A stretch of DNA of 8,228 nucleotides from an uncultured Bacteroidales bacterium. Its GTDB lineage: Bacteria; Bacteroidota; Bacteroidia; Bacteroidales; Bacteroidaceae. Position 1 is the stretch's first letter. Every line of letters begins with the position of its first letter. The stretch is from contig CALDKD010000086.1 of NCBI GenBank assembly GCA_937898885.1, positions 1 to 8,228 on the forward strand, given 5' to 3'. A program made the position numbers and the translations under genes. Of the stretch, positions 1 through 7,174 are shown one piece after another. Below the pieces are notes generated by a model. The model saw nothing but the letters and a program-made list of their open reading frames with translations, was not told where the DNA came from and searched no databases.

Positions 1-54
1 TTCAGGCGAAAATATCACATATTTATAACACTTTTTTCGGCCTTGGTTCTACTG

Positions 55-86
55 CCGCAAAGTTGTCAGTTGAAGTGACAAAGCGG
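55..86. terminator. Hairpin downstream of the primase-helicase gene
   Basis: CCGC at 55-58 pairs with GCGG at 83-86, and TTGTCA at 63-68 pairs with TGACAA at 76-81, leaving a 7-nt loop and an asymmetric internal loop (4 nt against 1). It lies about 75 bp past the stop of the minus-strand primase-helicase gene and could act as a transcript end or RNA-processing site. There is no clear U-tract in the minus direction, so the terminator label is weak. Confidence 0.25.
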
Positions 87-151
87 ACTATTTGAAATGT
101 AATTTGTTGATAACTATATATTTATAAACTTTTTAACGAACTATTGACACA

Positions 152-181
152 ACAGACTTTTCAATAAAGCAACAAGTCTGT
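152..181 (-). terminator. Inverted repeat spanning the stop codon of the primase-helicase gene
   Basis: ACAGACTT at 152-159 and AAGTCTGT at 174-181 form a perfect 8-bp stem around a 14-nt loop. The loop holds the TGA stop at 161-163, so the last codons and the first non-coding bases fold together. This could be a terminator or a 3'-end stabilising hairpin for the two-gene operon. The stem is only moderately GC-rich and no strong U-run follows, so its role is inferred from position. Confidence 0.4.
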
Positions 182-3046
182 CAGTTCAACGGCAAGATTT
201 ATATCGTCAACCTTAATCATACTGTCGTCATCGGAAGCATATCCAAGTACATTTACACCTCCATACCAGACTATAGACTTGTCTATGACCGTAGAGCACA
301 ATTTCAAGTCTGTCTGCACTCTGACCACGAGTCCGTTAGAACGTAGGATTTCGGTCTGTCCGTTTTCACAGGAAGTCAGAATGACGACTTCAATTCCACA
401 TACAGACAAGCCTTTCAGCTTTAGCATGATGGAATTCTTTTCCACTGCATACAACTTTGGAGACGATATGACAATTGAACGTCTGGCATGGTTCAATTCA
501 TTAAGATATGGATGCAAAAAGGTTCTGCCGCTGAATATCTGCCCTTCCTTTGGCACAGGTTCCATTCCATCAGCTTCATCAAACAGAGTCGGACGCATTC
601 TGTCAATTGTACGATAACCTATCGATGCATACCCCCTCAAGCGTTTGCGGTACATACTGTCACACACCGGTTCACGTATATCGATATAGTCGAAAATACA
701 AACATCCTTCTTGCCTTCATTCTCACGATGCAGACGACCGGCATATTGCGCTACAAGTCCTTTCCACGATATTGGTAAAGCCAGAAACAGCGTGTCAAGC
801 CGAGGATAATCAAAACCTTCACCGACATACTTTCCAGTAGCGACTATCACCAATGATTCTTCTGTCGGAATACTCTGCAAGCGACACATCGTATCACGCT
901 TTTCTTTTGCAGTTCCTGCTCCTGTCAGACAAATCACGTTATTCACCAGTGGCTCAAGCATCTTTGCCAGTACAGAAACATGTGACATCCGGCTTGTCAT
1001 TATGATTGGTGTCCTGCCTGAAACCACTGCCTTGCTAACATCCTCGACTATCAGTCTGTTACGGACTTCATCTTCAGCAAGCCGCTCAAGTAAAGCCGCA
1101 AATTGCATTTTGTCATTAGTCAGAGAACGGAATGTTGTAAAGCGTGGAATCAGATAACGGTCAAATGACTGCCTGGCAATCTGGCTTCTGGCATCAGCAG
1201 AGAACCGTATAGGACCGCACTGCATGAATATTATGGGCTGATGTCCGTCCTTACGTATTGGTGTAGCTGTCAGGCCATATACATATTTTGATCTGACAGA
1301 CTTCATGACATTCTCAAAAGTTACAGACGGAACATGATGGCATTCGTCAACTATTACCATTCCGTAATTGCCAATGAACGACTTCGGCTCGCCGTCGGCC
1401 ATACATGACTGCATCAGGACTATGTCTATGATTCCATGCAGAGTATCTCCTGTAGAATCGAGACATCCTATTGGAGAAAAGGCCTTACGTCTGCCACGTT
1501 TTTTCTGCGGCACAGGTTCTTCGCATTTAATTTCCAGAAATTCTTCCAAACGTTCCTTCCATTGAACCAGCAATGCTCTGGAATGGACAATTATCAGGGT
1601 ATTGACTCTCTTTCTGGCAATTATTGCAGTCGCAGTAACCGTTTTTCCAAATGCGGTTGTCGCATGAAGCACGCCATTATCATAAGGAAGAATTGCATTG
1701 ATGGCATCGGTTTGCTCAACACGCTCCTCACCCAGAAATCTGACGTCTATTGGCATGCCATGGTTCGTTTCGTCTTTTATGCTGTAATCTACGTGATTCA
1801 TATCAAGAAAGGACATGATTGCTCCCTCACATCCTCTTGGCATTGCCAGATAATCATCAGTCATGTCAAAGCAGGAGATTATTCTTGGAAATGAATAGGT
1901 GGAAAAGTGCATTGCCTGCCGGCTGTAGAATTCCGGATTTCTGAAAGAGGCTATACGTTTCAAATGATCCAATACCTTGGCCGATACGGATTTCATGGGT
2001 ATGTACAGCTTGTCAGCCTTGGTAACTATTACATCTTTCAGGAAATCCTCCTTATGGATATCGTATGCTTCAGGTGTCTTCCATGGTTTGCTTTCACTTG
2101 AGGTTGACAGCGGACCCAACTCTTCATGAACATGTTGTGACAACAGAACATCAACATATTCCTCACTCACTTTCTGAATCTGGGACAGGAACGCCCACTG
2201 GTCCTTATAAGCCAGGAAACTGTCATCTACGAATACACTGTTCAAGTTCTTACGCGCCCTTCCCTGAAGCGGCAAAGCAACCAGATTACCGAAACCGCCT
2301 TCGGGCATTCTGTCCTGATTCGGAAAGAAGCGGTCATAAGAATTGAAAACCATTTGCCCTTCCCGACCCGTTGCTTCGGTCAATATTGCATTGCCCAGTT
2401 TTCTGGCTTTGTATGCAGGGAGCGGTGTTTCAAAGAAAATCCACGCATGAGCTCCATTACCGGAACGCGACCGTTCAATGCCGTATGGGACATGCCAGTC
2501 ACGGCATACACTTACATACGCCAGCACATCATTTTTATATCCATGTATGCAACTCTTGTCATCAAAATCGGCACAGAGAAATGAGCATTGGTTATCGGAC
2601 ATTATCGGATACAGTCCTATTACATCCTGACCGTTTTCATCACGCCCTTCAAGGTGGCGGTATATGTCACCGGAAGTCAGTGGTGACAACTCACGGTTTG
2701 GACAGTCGGAACACTTGTACGTCTTCTTATCACAAATTCCATGCCTCCATTCATTGGCACATACGGGCTGATATCCACTCTTTCCTGTAGCCTTGCTGAA
2801 CCATCGGCGGGCAAACACGTCATCGCGCCCCCTGAAAAGGCTATGGAATAATGAAACACGTTCTTCCAATAATAGCTGGACTGTCGGAAATAAGACTGAC
2901 GAATAAAGCGTTTCCCCTTCAGGCTTGTCAGAACGGACATACTCAATGCCATGTGACCTGAGAATCGCTTTCAGTTCTTCATTTTCCTGACGCAGAGACT
3001 GAATTTCTTTGGTCAGGCGGTCTATTATCTGCTTGGAATCTTCCAT
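161..3046 (-). CDS. TOTE-type archaeo-eukaryotic primase, SF2 helicase and PLD-like domain fusion
   Basis: A 961-aa multidomain protein. Residues 1-30 look like a short coiled coil. A probable metal-binding Cys cluster follows (C96, C105, C112, C115). The archaeo-eukaryotic primase/polymerase domain spans about 80-290: motif I is CADFDD with acidic D160 and D162, motif II is SGNGAH with H200, and FPNQD (241-245) may supply the third acidic residue. A superfamily 2 helicase spans about 440-790: Walker A TTAFGKT (463-469), DECH box (567-570), TATP (593-596) and QYAGRLHR (767-774). Residues about 838-961 resemble a phospholipase-D-like domain ending in VWYGGVN. This architecture matches the primase-helicases described as TOTE conflict systems, proposed to act against invading nucleic acids. 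The expected HxK of the PLD motif reads K915-L-C917, so nuclease activity is doubtful. A basic patch (KKRGRRK, 515-521) lies between helicase motifs I and II. It is last in a two-gene operon, 42 bp after the AlbA_2/GHKL gene, with no promoter visible in the gap. The ATG at 3046 is followed directly by the coiled coil. Confidence 0.9.
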   Translation of the reverse strand: MEDSKQIIDRLTKEIQSLRQENEELKAILRSHGIEYVRSDKPEGETLYSSVLFPTVQLLLEERVSLFHSLFRGRDDVFARRWFSKATGKSGYQPVCANEWRHGICDKKTYKCSDCPNRELSPLTSGDIYRHLEGRDENGQDVIGLYPIMSDNQCSFLCADFDDKSCIHGYKNDVLAYVSVCRDWHVPYGIERSRSGNGAHAWIFFETPLPAYKARKLGNAILTEATGREGQMVFNSYDRFFPNQDRMPEGGFGNLVALPLQGRARKNLNSVFVDDSFLAYKDQWAFLSQIQKVSEEYVDVLLSQHVHEELGPLSTSSESKPWKTPEAYDIHKEDFLKDVIVTKADKLYIPMKSVSAKVLDHLKRIASFRNPEFYSRQAMHFSTYSFPRIISCFDMTDDYLAMPRGCEGAIMSFLDMNHVDYSIKDETNHGMPIDVRFLGEERVEQTDAINAILPYDNGVLHATTAFGKTVTATAIIARKRVNTLIIVHSRALLVQWKERLEEFLEIKCEEPVPQKKRGRRKAFSPIGCLDSTGDTLHGIIDIVLMQSCMADGEPKSFIGNYGMVIVDECHHVPSVTFENVMKSVRSKYVYGLTATPIRKDGHQPIIFMQCGPIRFSADARSQIARQSFDRYLIPRFTTFRSLTNDKMQFAALLERLAEDEVRNRLIVEDVSKAVVSGRTPIIMTSRMSHVSVLAKMLEPLVNNVICLTGAGTAKEKRDTMCRLQSIPTEESLVIVATGKYVGEGFDYPRLDTLFLALPISWKGLVAQYAGRLHRENEGKKDVCIFDYIDIREPVCDSMYRKRLRGYASIGYRTIDRMRPTLFDEADGMEPVPKEGQIFSGRTFLHPYLNELNHARRSIVISSPKLYAVEKNSIMLKLKGLSVCGIEVVILTSCENGQTEILRSNGLVVRVQTDLKLCSTVIDKSIVWYGGVNVLGYASDDDSMIKVDDINLAVELTDLLLY

Positions 3047-3088
3047 TCAGATTGACACGGTCATATATGCCATCAACTATTTATCGTG

Positions 3089-4552
3089 TTATTGAACATT
3101 CTTCAGAACTTCACGACCCAATGGAGTAAGGCCATATTTTTGAGCCGGGTGCCGCGGATTGTCGGGAATTGTCATGGAAATAACACCAAGATCAATCGCA
3201 GGCTTTAAGTATTGTTGTTCCAATGTCTGACGGGAACGGCAGCTCAGCTTGCCTGAAGCAAGCATGTCTTTTTTAGACAAGTTAATTTGTTCCAAGCAGA
3301 GTAGCAATTCTTTAACTTGCCTAGGCAAGCCTTGTGCAAGTTGGTTATCGGAAGGTGCGCCACCGCCATATTCTTCACTGGAATGCTGCCACATTGTGGC
3401 CTTTACCATAAATTCAACCTGTTTAAAACTGGGTTCAGGATTGCCGGCCTGCTCCAATTCACGATACATTCTATCCACCCCCTCTCCAAATTCCTTGACA
3501 AATTTGTATGCGTGCATGTATTCCGCAATCTTGGGATTACGGGAGAAATGTATTTCACGAATATTATTGGGACGGACCAATCCTGGAAGAACGCCAGGAC
3601 TTTCAACTGTCATATGGTCATCAAACAGCTTTACTTGAATATCTGTACCCAATATGCTGTAATCTCTATGACAAATGGCATTGACAATAAGTTCTTTCCA
3701 ACAGAATTCCGGATACTGTGGAACAGTCTGAAAGAGTCCGTCCTTTCCAAGGAATGAATGTTCTTTAATTTGTGTACTGACGAATGATATAGCCTTGTCT
3801 GTCAATTCCTTGATTGCACCTGTAAAAATTACATCCTTCACTACATTCATTTCACGGCCAAAGCGTTCTTCCAAGCCGTCATAACGGATTACGCGCACCC
3901 TAGCGCGCTGAAAATAACGTTGCGGATTATTCCCGAAAAGCAGAACCGCAGCTCCAGTCAGAACTTCACTCGTGCGTCCGTCCATATCCGAGTGTTCTAA
4001 CAGGAAACCATTTTCCCTCAAAAAACGTCCAGCACCTTTTGAGTATCCTGACTGTCTGAGATAATCTTCAACAATTTCAACATTTATATCAGATATGCCG
4101 GTATTCAACACGGGTGCATCTTCATAATAATGTTCGCCCTTCGCATATAATAGCTGCATGCGCTGTTCAAAATTCAGTTTCTTGGATTTGTCGCCAACCC
4201 TATAGAAAACCTCATCGGCCTGATTTGCATGAACCAACATGCTTTGCGGTATATGAAGAAGAATAATCTTATTCTGTTGACCTTTGGAATCGATTACATC
4301 AACATATTCCGGAGTGACCTTAACGGATGGGACGCAATAGTCAAATGATACTCTCAACAATTCATTAACATGTGCCTGATAACCGAGTATACCGGATAAC
4401 GTACCATCGTCTTCAACACCAATCGCAATGGTACCACCATCAGCATTTGCCATTGCAATGATTGGTATGGCCAACGCTTTTGTATCAATCTTCACACTCT
4501 TCCGATCGATGATCTGGAATTCAGTGCACGTCTGAATCTCATCAACAGTCAT
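3089..4552 (-). CDS. AlbA_2 (Schlafen-like) and GHKL-ATPase regulator with C-terminal winged helix
   Basis: A 487-aa protein with the COG2865 layout. The AlbA_2 domain occupies about residues 10-130, with TEF at 10-12 and the signature NADGGTIAIGVEDDG at 36-50. A GHKL/HATPase_c_4-like ATP-binding domain lies at about 280-370: N-box ELIVNAICHRDY (287-298), VESPG (316-320) and a glycine motif EFGEGVDRM (354-362). A winged helix closes the protein at about 410-485, with IPDNPRHPAQKYGLT near the end. Such proteins are usually annotated as ATP-binding proteins or predicted transcriptional regulators; many sit in accessory and defence regions, but their biochemical role is poorly defined. It is first in the left operon, behind a Bacteroides-type promoter 20-50 bp upstream, and precedes the primase-helicase by 42 bp. 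Inference: it senses a signal or nucleic acid and controls its partner. All recognisable motifs appear intact and the length is normal. The ATG at 4552 fits the promoter and leaves a leader of about 15 nt. Confidence 0.88.
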   Translation of the reverse strand: MTVDEIQTCTEFQIIDRKSVKIDTKALAIPIIAMANADGGTIAIGVEDDGTLSGILGYQAHVNELLRVSFDYCVPSVKVTPEYVDVIDSKGQQNKIILLHIPQSMLVHANQADEVFYRVGDKSKKLNFEQRMQLLYAKGEHYYEDAPVLNTGISDINVEIVEDYLRQSGYSKGAGRFLRENGFLLEHSDMDGRTSEVLTGAAVLLFGNNPQRYFQRARVRVIRYDGLEERFGREMNVVKDVIFTGAIKELTDKAISFVSTQIKEHSFLGKDGLFQTVPQYPEFCWKELIVNAICHRDYSILGTDIQVKLFDDHMTVESPGVLPGLVRPNNIREIHFSRNPKIAEYMHAYKFVKEFGEGVDRMYRELEQAGNPEPSFKQVEFMVKATMWQHSSEEYGGGAPSDNQLAQGLPRQVKELLLCLEQINLSKKDMLASGKLSCRSRQTLEQQYLKPAIDLGVISMTIPDNPRHPAQKYGLTPLGREVLKNVQ

Positions 4553-4571
4553 ATTCGTTCGATATTATAGT

Positions 4572-4604
4572 GCGAAAGTAATGATTTTGATGAAAGATGC
4601 AAAA
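4572..4604 (-). promoter_or_regulatory. Bacteroides-type promoter of the AlbA_2/GHKL and primase-helicase operon
   Basis: On the minus strand TTTG (4603-4600) is followed after exactly 19 nt by TACTTTCG (4580-4573). The Bacteroidota sigma factor recognises a -33 TTTG and a -7 TAnnTTTG; the match here has one mismatch in the -7 element and typical spacing. The start of transcription would fall near 4567, giving a leader of about 15 nt before the ATG at 4552. No strong Shine-Dalgarno is seen, which is usual for this phylum. Confidence 0.65.
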
Positions 4605-4618
4605 TCGGACCTATCGGA
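4604..4618 (-). promoter_or_regulatory. Operator-like direct repeat beside the -33 element
   Basis: ATCGGA occurs at 4604-4609 and again at 4613-4618, a 9-bp period (TCCGAT-AGG-TCCGAT on the minus strand). The proximal copy abuts the -33 TTTG. The position suits a binding site for a repressor or activator, possibly the winged helix of the downstream AlbA_2/GHKL protein. Two 6-bp copies could arise by chance, so this is tentative. Confidence 0.25.
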
Positions 4619-4736
4619 TATCAAAAGGGATATGCTTCCAATTGCCAAGGTTTGTCAGGCCAGAATTATGCTTACACATTCGCAGCAATGCGTATAATAG
4701 TACAAATCATTTATTTTTAGGCAATTGAATAAAAAT

Positions 4737-4871
4737 ATGTCTCACTTTCCGCACTTTTATGTCGCGCTACAAATCCGCTACAAAATTCGTATGCTACAGC
4801 TACTCAAAGGAGAGAAAACTAAGGTTAAACCGCTCCGTGACAAGCACAGAAAATACGGTGCAAATACTTGA
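4737..4871 (+). CDS. Possible 44-aa plus-strand small ORF, unrecognised
   Basis: An ATG at 4737 opens a 44-codon frame ending in TGA at 4869-4871. The peptide starts MSHFPHFYVALQIRYKIR and is rich in Lys and Arg, with a basic tail that includes KPLRDKHRKYG. It is the only candidate gene on the plus strand in the gap, and a long hairpin overlaps its stop codon. No Bacteroides-type promoter or clear ribosome site is seen upstream, and I recognise no family. It could be chance, a remnant of the 5' end of a lost gene, or a small basic protein. Confidence 0.15.
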   Translation: MSHFPHFYVALQIRYKIRMLQLLKGEKTKVKPLRDKHRKYGANT

Positions 4872-4884
4872 TTTACACCGTATT
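4852..4884. terminator. 14-bp hairpin in the intergenic region
   Basis: The arms at 4852-4865 and 4871-4884 are complementary over 14 bp with one mismatch (c4861 opposite a4875), around the 5-nt loop ACTTG. The core is TACGGTG against CACCGTA. This is the strongest fold in the gap. It may terminate transcription from either side or protect an RNA 3' end; no U-tract follows on either strand. Confidence 0.4.
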
Positions 4885-4899
4885 ATACAACATATATCA

Positions 4900-4930
4900 G
4901 GTTTAGTCCAGTCTGGTTTAGTCCGGTTTA
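4900..4930. repeat. Short tandem repeat GGTTTAGTCC
   Basis: GGTTTAGTCC occurs at 4900-4909 and 4915-4924, a 15-bp period, with a partial third copy GGTTTA at 4925-4930. The copies are perfect over 10 bp. They lie in non-coding DNA between the Fic operon and the AlbA_2 operon. Possible roles are protein-binding iterons, a recombinase arm site or slippage; none can be shown here. Confidence 0.5.
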
Positions 4931-4949
4931 TTTGACCTCCTCAAATTTA

Positions 4950-4973
4950 AACGCTACTGAAAATCAGTACGTT
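4950..4973. terminator. Hairpin with T-run, possible bidirectional terminator
   Basis: TACTGA (4955-4960) pairs with TCAGTA (4964-4969) around AAA, and AACG (4950-4953) pairs with CGTT (4970-4973) past one bulged c: a 10-bp stem. In the plus direction it is followed by ctaattttta, a fair U-tract. In the minus direction, about 170 nt after the Fic stop, it is followed by a weaker tttaaattt. It is a reasonable transcript end for either strand. Confidence 0.4.
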
Positions 4974-5042
4974 CTAATTTTTATGATACAAATATGGAAC
5001 GCCATAAGCATCCTGGACGTTCGGAATCAATAACCATCGAAA

Positions 5043-5059
5043 AGCATCCGTGCGATGCT
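5043..5059 (-). terminator. Small hairpin downstream of the Fic gene
   Basis: AGCATC (5043-5048) and GATGCT (5054-5059) form a perfect 6-bp stem with a 5-nt loop. On the minus strand the stem ends in GATGCTTTTCG, a short U-run. It lies about 85 nt past the Fic stop codon, where a terminator for the right-hand operon would be expected. Confidence 0.35.
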
Positions 5060-5142
5060 CCTTCTTCCTATGTTTTCTTTGTCTTTGTATTCCTATTAAT
5101 TTTGCACAAAATTACAGACATTTCTACATTTCATCAAAGTCA

Positions 5143-6201
5143 TTAGGACTGAACTTTCCGACTTTTGCAATATGTCCTATTCCTATTGCCGCCACGAGCT
5201 TCAAGATACCCGAACTCTGTCAACTGACGAAGATAACGTTTGGCCGATGTTTCAGCAAATCCAAACTCGCCGACAATCATCTCTGTCCTGATTTCATCCT
5301 TATCGGCCACATAGACCAGAATATCGGCCAGTTTGTCGGCCAAAGAAGGCTTTATTGACCACTTATCGACCATTTCCTTCTTATAGTCCTGTTTATTTAC
5401 CATATCTGCTGCAACATCCTTAATGAACTGGTCGATATCATGTGTCAAATGATTGCAATGCAGCTGAGTCATGCAGTTGATGAATATATCAATGTCCTCT
5501 CCTTCTCTAGAGTCTATCAAAGCCTGAATGTATTCAGCCTTGTCCTCTTTCATCACCTTTGTTGGCAGCACATCGTATTCCATCTGCAACAGGTTCATCA
5601 GCAGCCGGCAGGTCCGTCCGTTGCCGTCAGCCCAGGGATGTATTGTTACAAGCCCCAAATGCGCCCAGAAACTCAGTTCATAGACAGATGCAATATCTGC
5701 CGGATTCAGTGCCTTACGACGTTCGTTCAGTTCTTTGCAAAACGCTTCCAGTTTTTGTAGCACCTTCTGATAATTCATATATGACTTCCCTCCAATGCCT
5801 GCTGTCACATTCAACTTGCGCAATTCGCCTTTCGAAGCATCAAATGTGCCGCCAATGGAATTGTACACAGACCCTGTCCTTGCCATAACCTTCGCAGCAA
5901 GTGTTATGAGCGATTGCACCGTGATGTCCTCATGCCGTTTTATCCATACACGGCCATAATCATACGCAGCCTTCAGGTCAAGGTTCATATTCTGCTCTAC
6001 AATGGTTCGCTTGCTTGAAGTTATCCCTTCATCGAAAAGCAACTGAGCTTCGACCTCAGTTACCGTACTACCCTCAATGGCGGTAGAATGAGTAATGATG
6101 GAGTACAGATAGAACTTATCGTAGTCTATCTGGTCTGATATACCAAGTTCCTTGTGCCGTTCAATAAGACGCAGGAGTAAGTCTTTATTTTCTTGATTCA
6201 T
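5143..6201 (-). CDS. Fic domain protein (predicted AMP transferase) with N-terminal inhibitory motif and winged helix
   Basis: A 352-aa Fic/DOC protein. The catalytic motif HPWADGNGRTCR is at 188-199 with every key residue present: H188 (base), D192 (metal) and R196/R199 (phosphate contacts). Residues 39-44 (STAIEG) match the (S/T)xxxE(G/N) inhibitory motif; being N-terminal to the Fic core, it makes this a class II self-inhibited enzyme in which E43 would block productive ATP binding. Residues about 285-345 form a winged helix (VGEFGFAETSAKRYLRQL is the likely recognition region), suggesting DNA binding or self-regulation. Fic enzymes usually transfer AMP from ATP to a hydroxyl side chain; the target here is unknown. 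It starts 9 bp after the membrane/coiled-coil gene and is last in its operon. Length and motifs look complete and active. No separate antitoxin is needed if the inhibitory helix works in cis. Confidence 0.92.
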   Translation of the reverse strand: MNQENKDLLLRLIERHKELGISDQIDYDKFYLYSIITHSTAIEGSTVTEVEAQLLFDEGITSSKRTIVEQNMNLDLKAAYDYGRVWIKRHEDITVQSLITLAAKVMARTGSVYNSIGGTFDASKGELRKLNVTAGIGGKSYMNYQKVLQKLEAFCKELNERRKALNPADIASVYELSFWAHLGLVTIHPWADGNGRTCRLLMNLLQMEYDVLPTKVMKEDKAEYIQALIDSREGEDIDIFINCMTQLHCNHLTHDIDQFIKDVAADMVNKQDYKKEMVDKWSIKPSLADKLADILVYVADKDEIRTEMIVGEFGFAETSAKRYLRQLTEFGYLEARGGNRNRTYCKSRKVQS

Positions 6202-6210
6202 AGATATTTA

Positions 6211-7170
6211 TTATTCATTTTTACTTACCATAGTACGCAAAATAGCCAAGTCTGCCTCCATTCCATCCTTCGAAACCAGCGAATCCTTCGGTAGCACAAA
6301 GTAGTTCTTGGCAATGTTTTCCTTCTTGCCGCTGAACCATTCTCCAAACGCTGTTTGAAGGAATGAATCAACATCGAGATTCTCCTTCTGATTATACTTC
6401 ATAATATTGGTGACGAACTGCTTCAATTCCGCATTCCGCAGTTTCTTGTTCAATGGAACATGCAAATCCTTGTCTGCAGAGATATGTCCCGTCTGAATAA
6501 ACAGTTTCACAACATCGCATACTTTCTCTACAACTTCTACAGGCGTACCAGCAAGAGAAAACACAAGCGAGGTATATTCTTCTGTCAATTGCAGGCGTTT
6601 CAGCCCGTCCTCCTCCTGACGCAACTTCACTTCTTTTTCCAGTTTTAATAAGTAGCTACGCCTCTCCATTACACTTGACACGTCAGCAGACAGCACATTG
6701 ACTTCATTCATTCGTTGCTCATATTCCTTTGCAAGCCGAGTCTTCTCTACCTCTACCTGTTGCGCAACCAACGTCTGCACAACTTCCGGCAAGCGCTCTT
6801 TCAGAGCATCGGCAATGGAATCCGTATCAGTCCGAGGATATTGCCTGACTGCATCAAGTATTTCGTCCAACTTGTTTGAGATTTCTTCAGAAGACAGTTG
6901 CGCATCTTTATTTATATTGGCAGGATTTAGAGTATCCAACAGGTCCTTCCTTCTAGTGATTTGAATCTGATAGAATGAAGAGAAAGAGATTACCACTATC
7001 TTATACAATACGCATACCGCAGCAACAAGATAAAGCAATGGAAAGACCCTCGCCCAATCTATATGCACATTGGCGATAATACCTATCAACAGCATTCCCA
7101 GCACAGCGACTACAGCCAGAGCGGTAATGCCATACACAACCTTCTCTATTATTTTGAATATCTTTACCAT
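6211..7170 (-). CDS. Membrane-anchored coiled-coil protein, function unknown
   Basis: About 319 aa from the ATG at 7170. This start gives MVKIFKIIEK directly before the first membrane segment and lies 4 nt after the TAG of the short frame upstream; an ATG at 7215 and a TTG at 7221 would add 15-17 residues. There are two hydrophobic helices, at about residues 12-33 and 40-63, joined by a short loop (NVHIDWARV). Lys-rich ends and TRRK after the second helix put both termini in the cytoplasm. Residues about 130-200 are charged and heptad-like, predicting a coiled coil. A soluble domain of about 115 aa follows, with no motif I recognise. It begins 105 bp after the DUF6155-like gene and ends 9 bp before the Fic gene, so the three are probably cotranscribed. 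Inference: it may anchor, sense for, or be the target of the Fic enzyme. It has no catalytic motif I can name. Confidence 0.8.
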   Translation of the reverse strand: MVKIFKIIEKVVYGITALAVVAVLGMLLIGIIANVHIDWARVFPLLYLVAAVCVLYKIVVISFSSFYQIQITRRKDLLDTLNPANINKDAQLSSEEISNKLDEILDAVRQYPRTDTDSIADALKERLPEVVQTLVAQQVEVEKTRLAKEYEQRMNEVNVLSADVSSVMERRSYLLKLEKEVKLRQEEDGLKRLQLTEEYTSLVFSLAGTPVEVVEKVCDVVKLFIQTGHISADKDLHVPLNKKLRNAELKQFVTNIMKYNQKENLDVDSFLQTAFGEWFSGKKENIAKNYFVLPKDSLVSKDGMEADLAILRTMVSKNE

Positions 7171-7174
7171 TGTA

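Larger units (their letters stand above)
4553..5142. other. 590-bp intergenic region between two minus-strand modules
   Basis: No gene is well supported here. The stretch contains, from left to right, the promoter of the AlbA_2/GHKL operon, a direct repeat next to it, a weak 44-aa plus-strand frame, GCTACA repeated three times (4766-4771, 4777-4782, 4793-4798), a long hairpin (4852-4884), a short tandem repeat (4900-4930), a 6-bp inverted repeat (ATTTGA at 4930-4935, TCAAAT at 4941-4946) and two further hairpins that could end the Fic transcript. The density of small repeats fits a module boundary or a former recombination site, but no integrase, tRNA or matching attachment repeat is visible. 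Confidence 0.6.

Noticed and set aside
6..14. TATTTTCGC on the minus strand as a -7 promoter element for a gene left of the window
   Set aside because: There is no TTTG at 19-21 bp upstream, so it lacks the partner element.
1436..1894. 152-aa plus-strand open frame
   Set aside because: It is antisense to the helicase domain, whose motifs are clear, and has an unstructured, Cys/His-scattered translation typical of a shadow frame.
2677..2952. 91-aa minus-strand open frame in another phase
   Set aside because: It overlaps the primase N-terminal region on the same strand in a different frame and shows no family signal.
4931..4946. GAGGAGGT on the minus strand as a ribosome binding site
   Set aside because: No start codon follows at a useful distance; it is more simply part of the ATTTGA/TCAAAT inverted repeat.
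4553..5142. CRISPR array or tRNA attachment site in the intergenic gap
   Set aside because: Repeats are too short and too few for CRISPR, and no tRNA cloverleaf or long direct repeat pair is visible.
5290..5350. Similarity between KPSLADKLADILVYV in the Fic protein and KPSADKLADLMLCYV in the DUF6155-like protein, as a shared domain
   Set aside because: The match covers about 15 residues only, with no extension on either side and no clear nucleotide identity; likely coincidence of helical composition, though a reader could compare the two folds.
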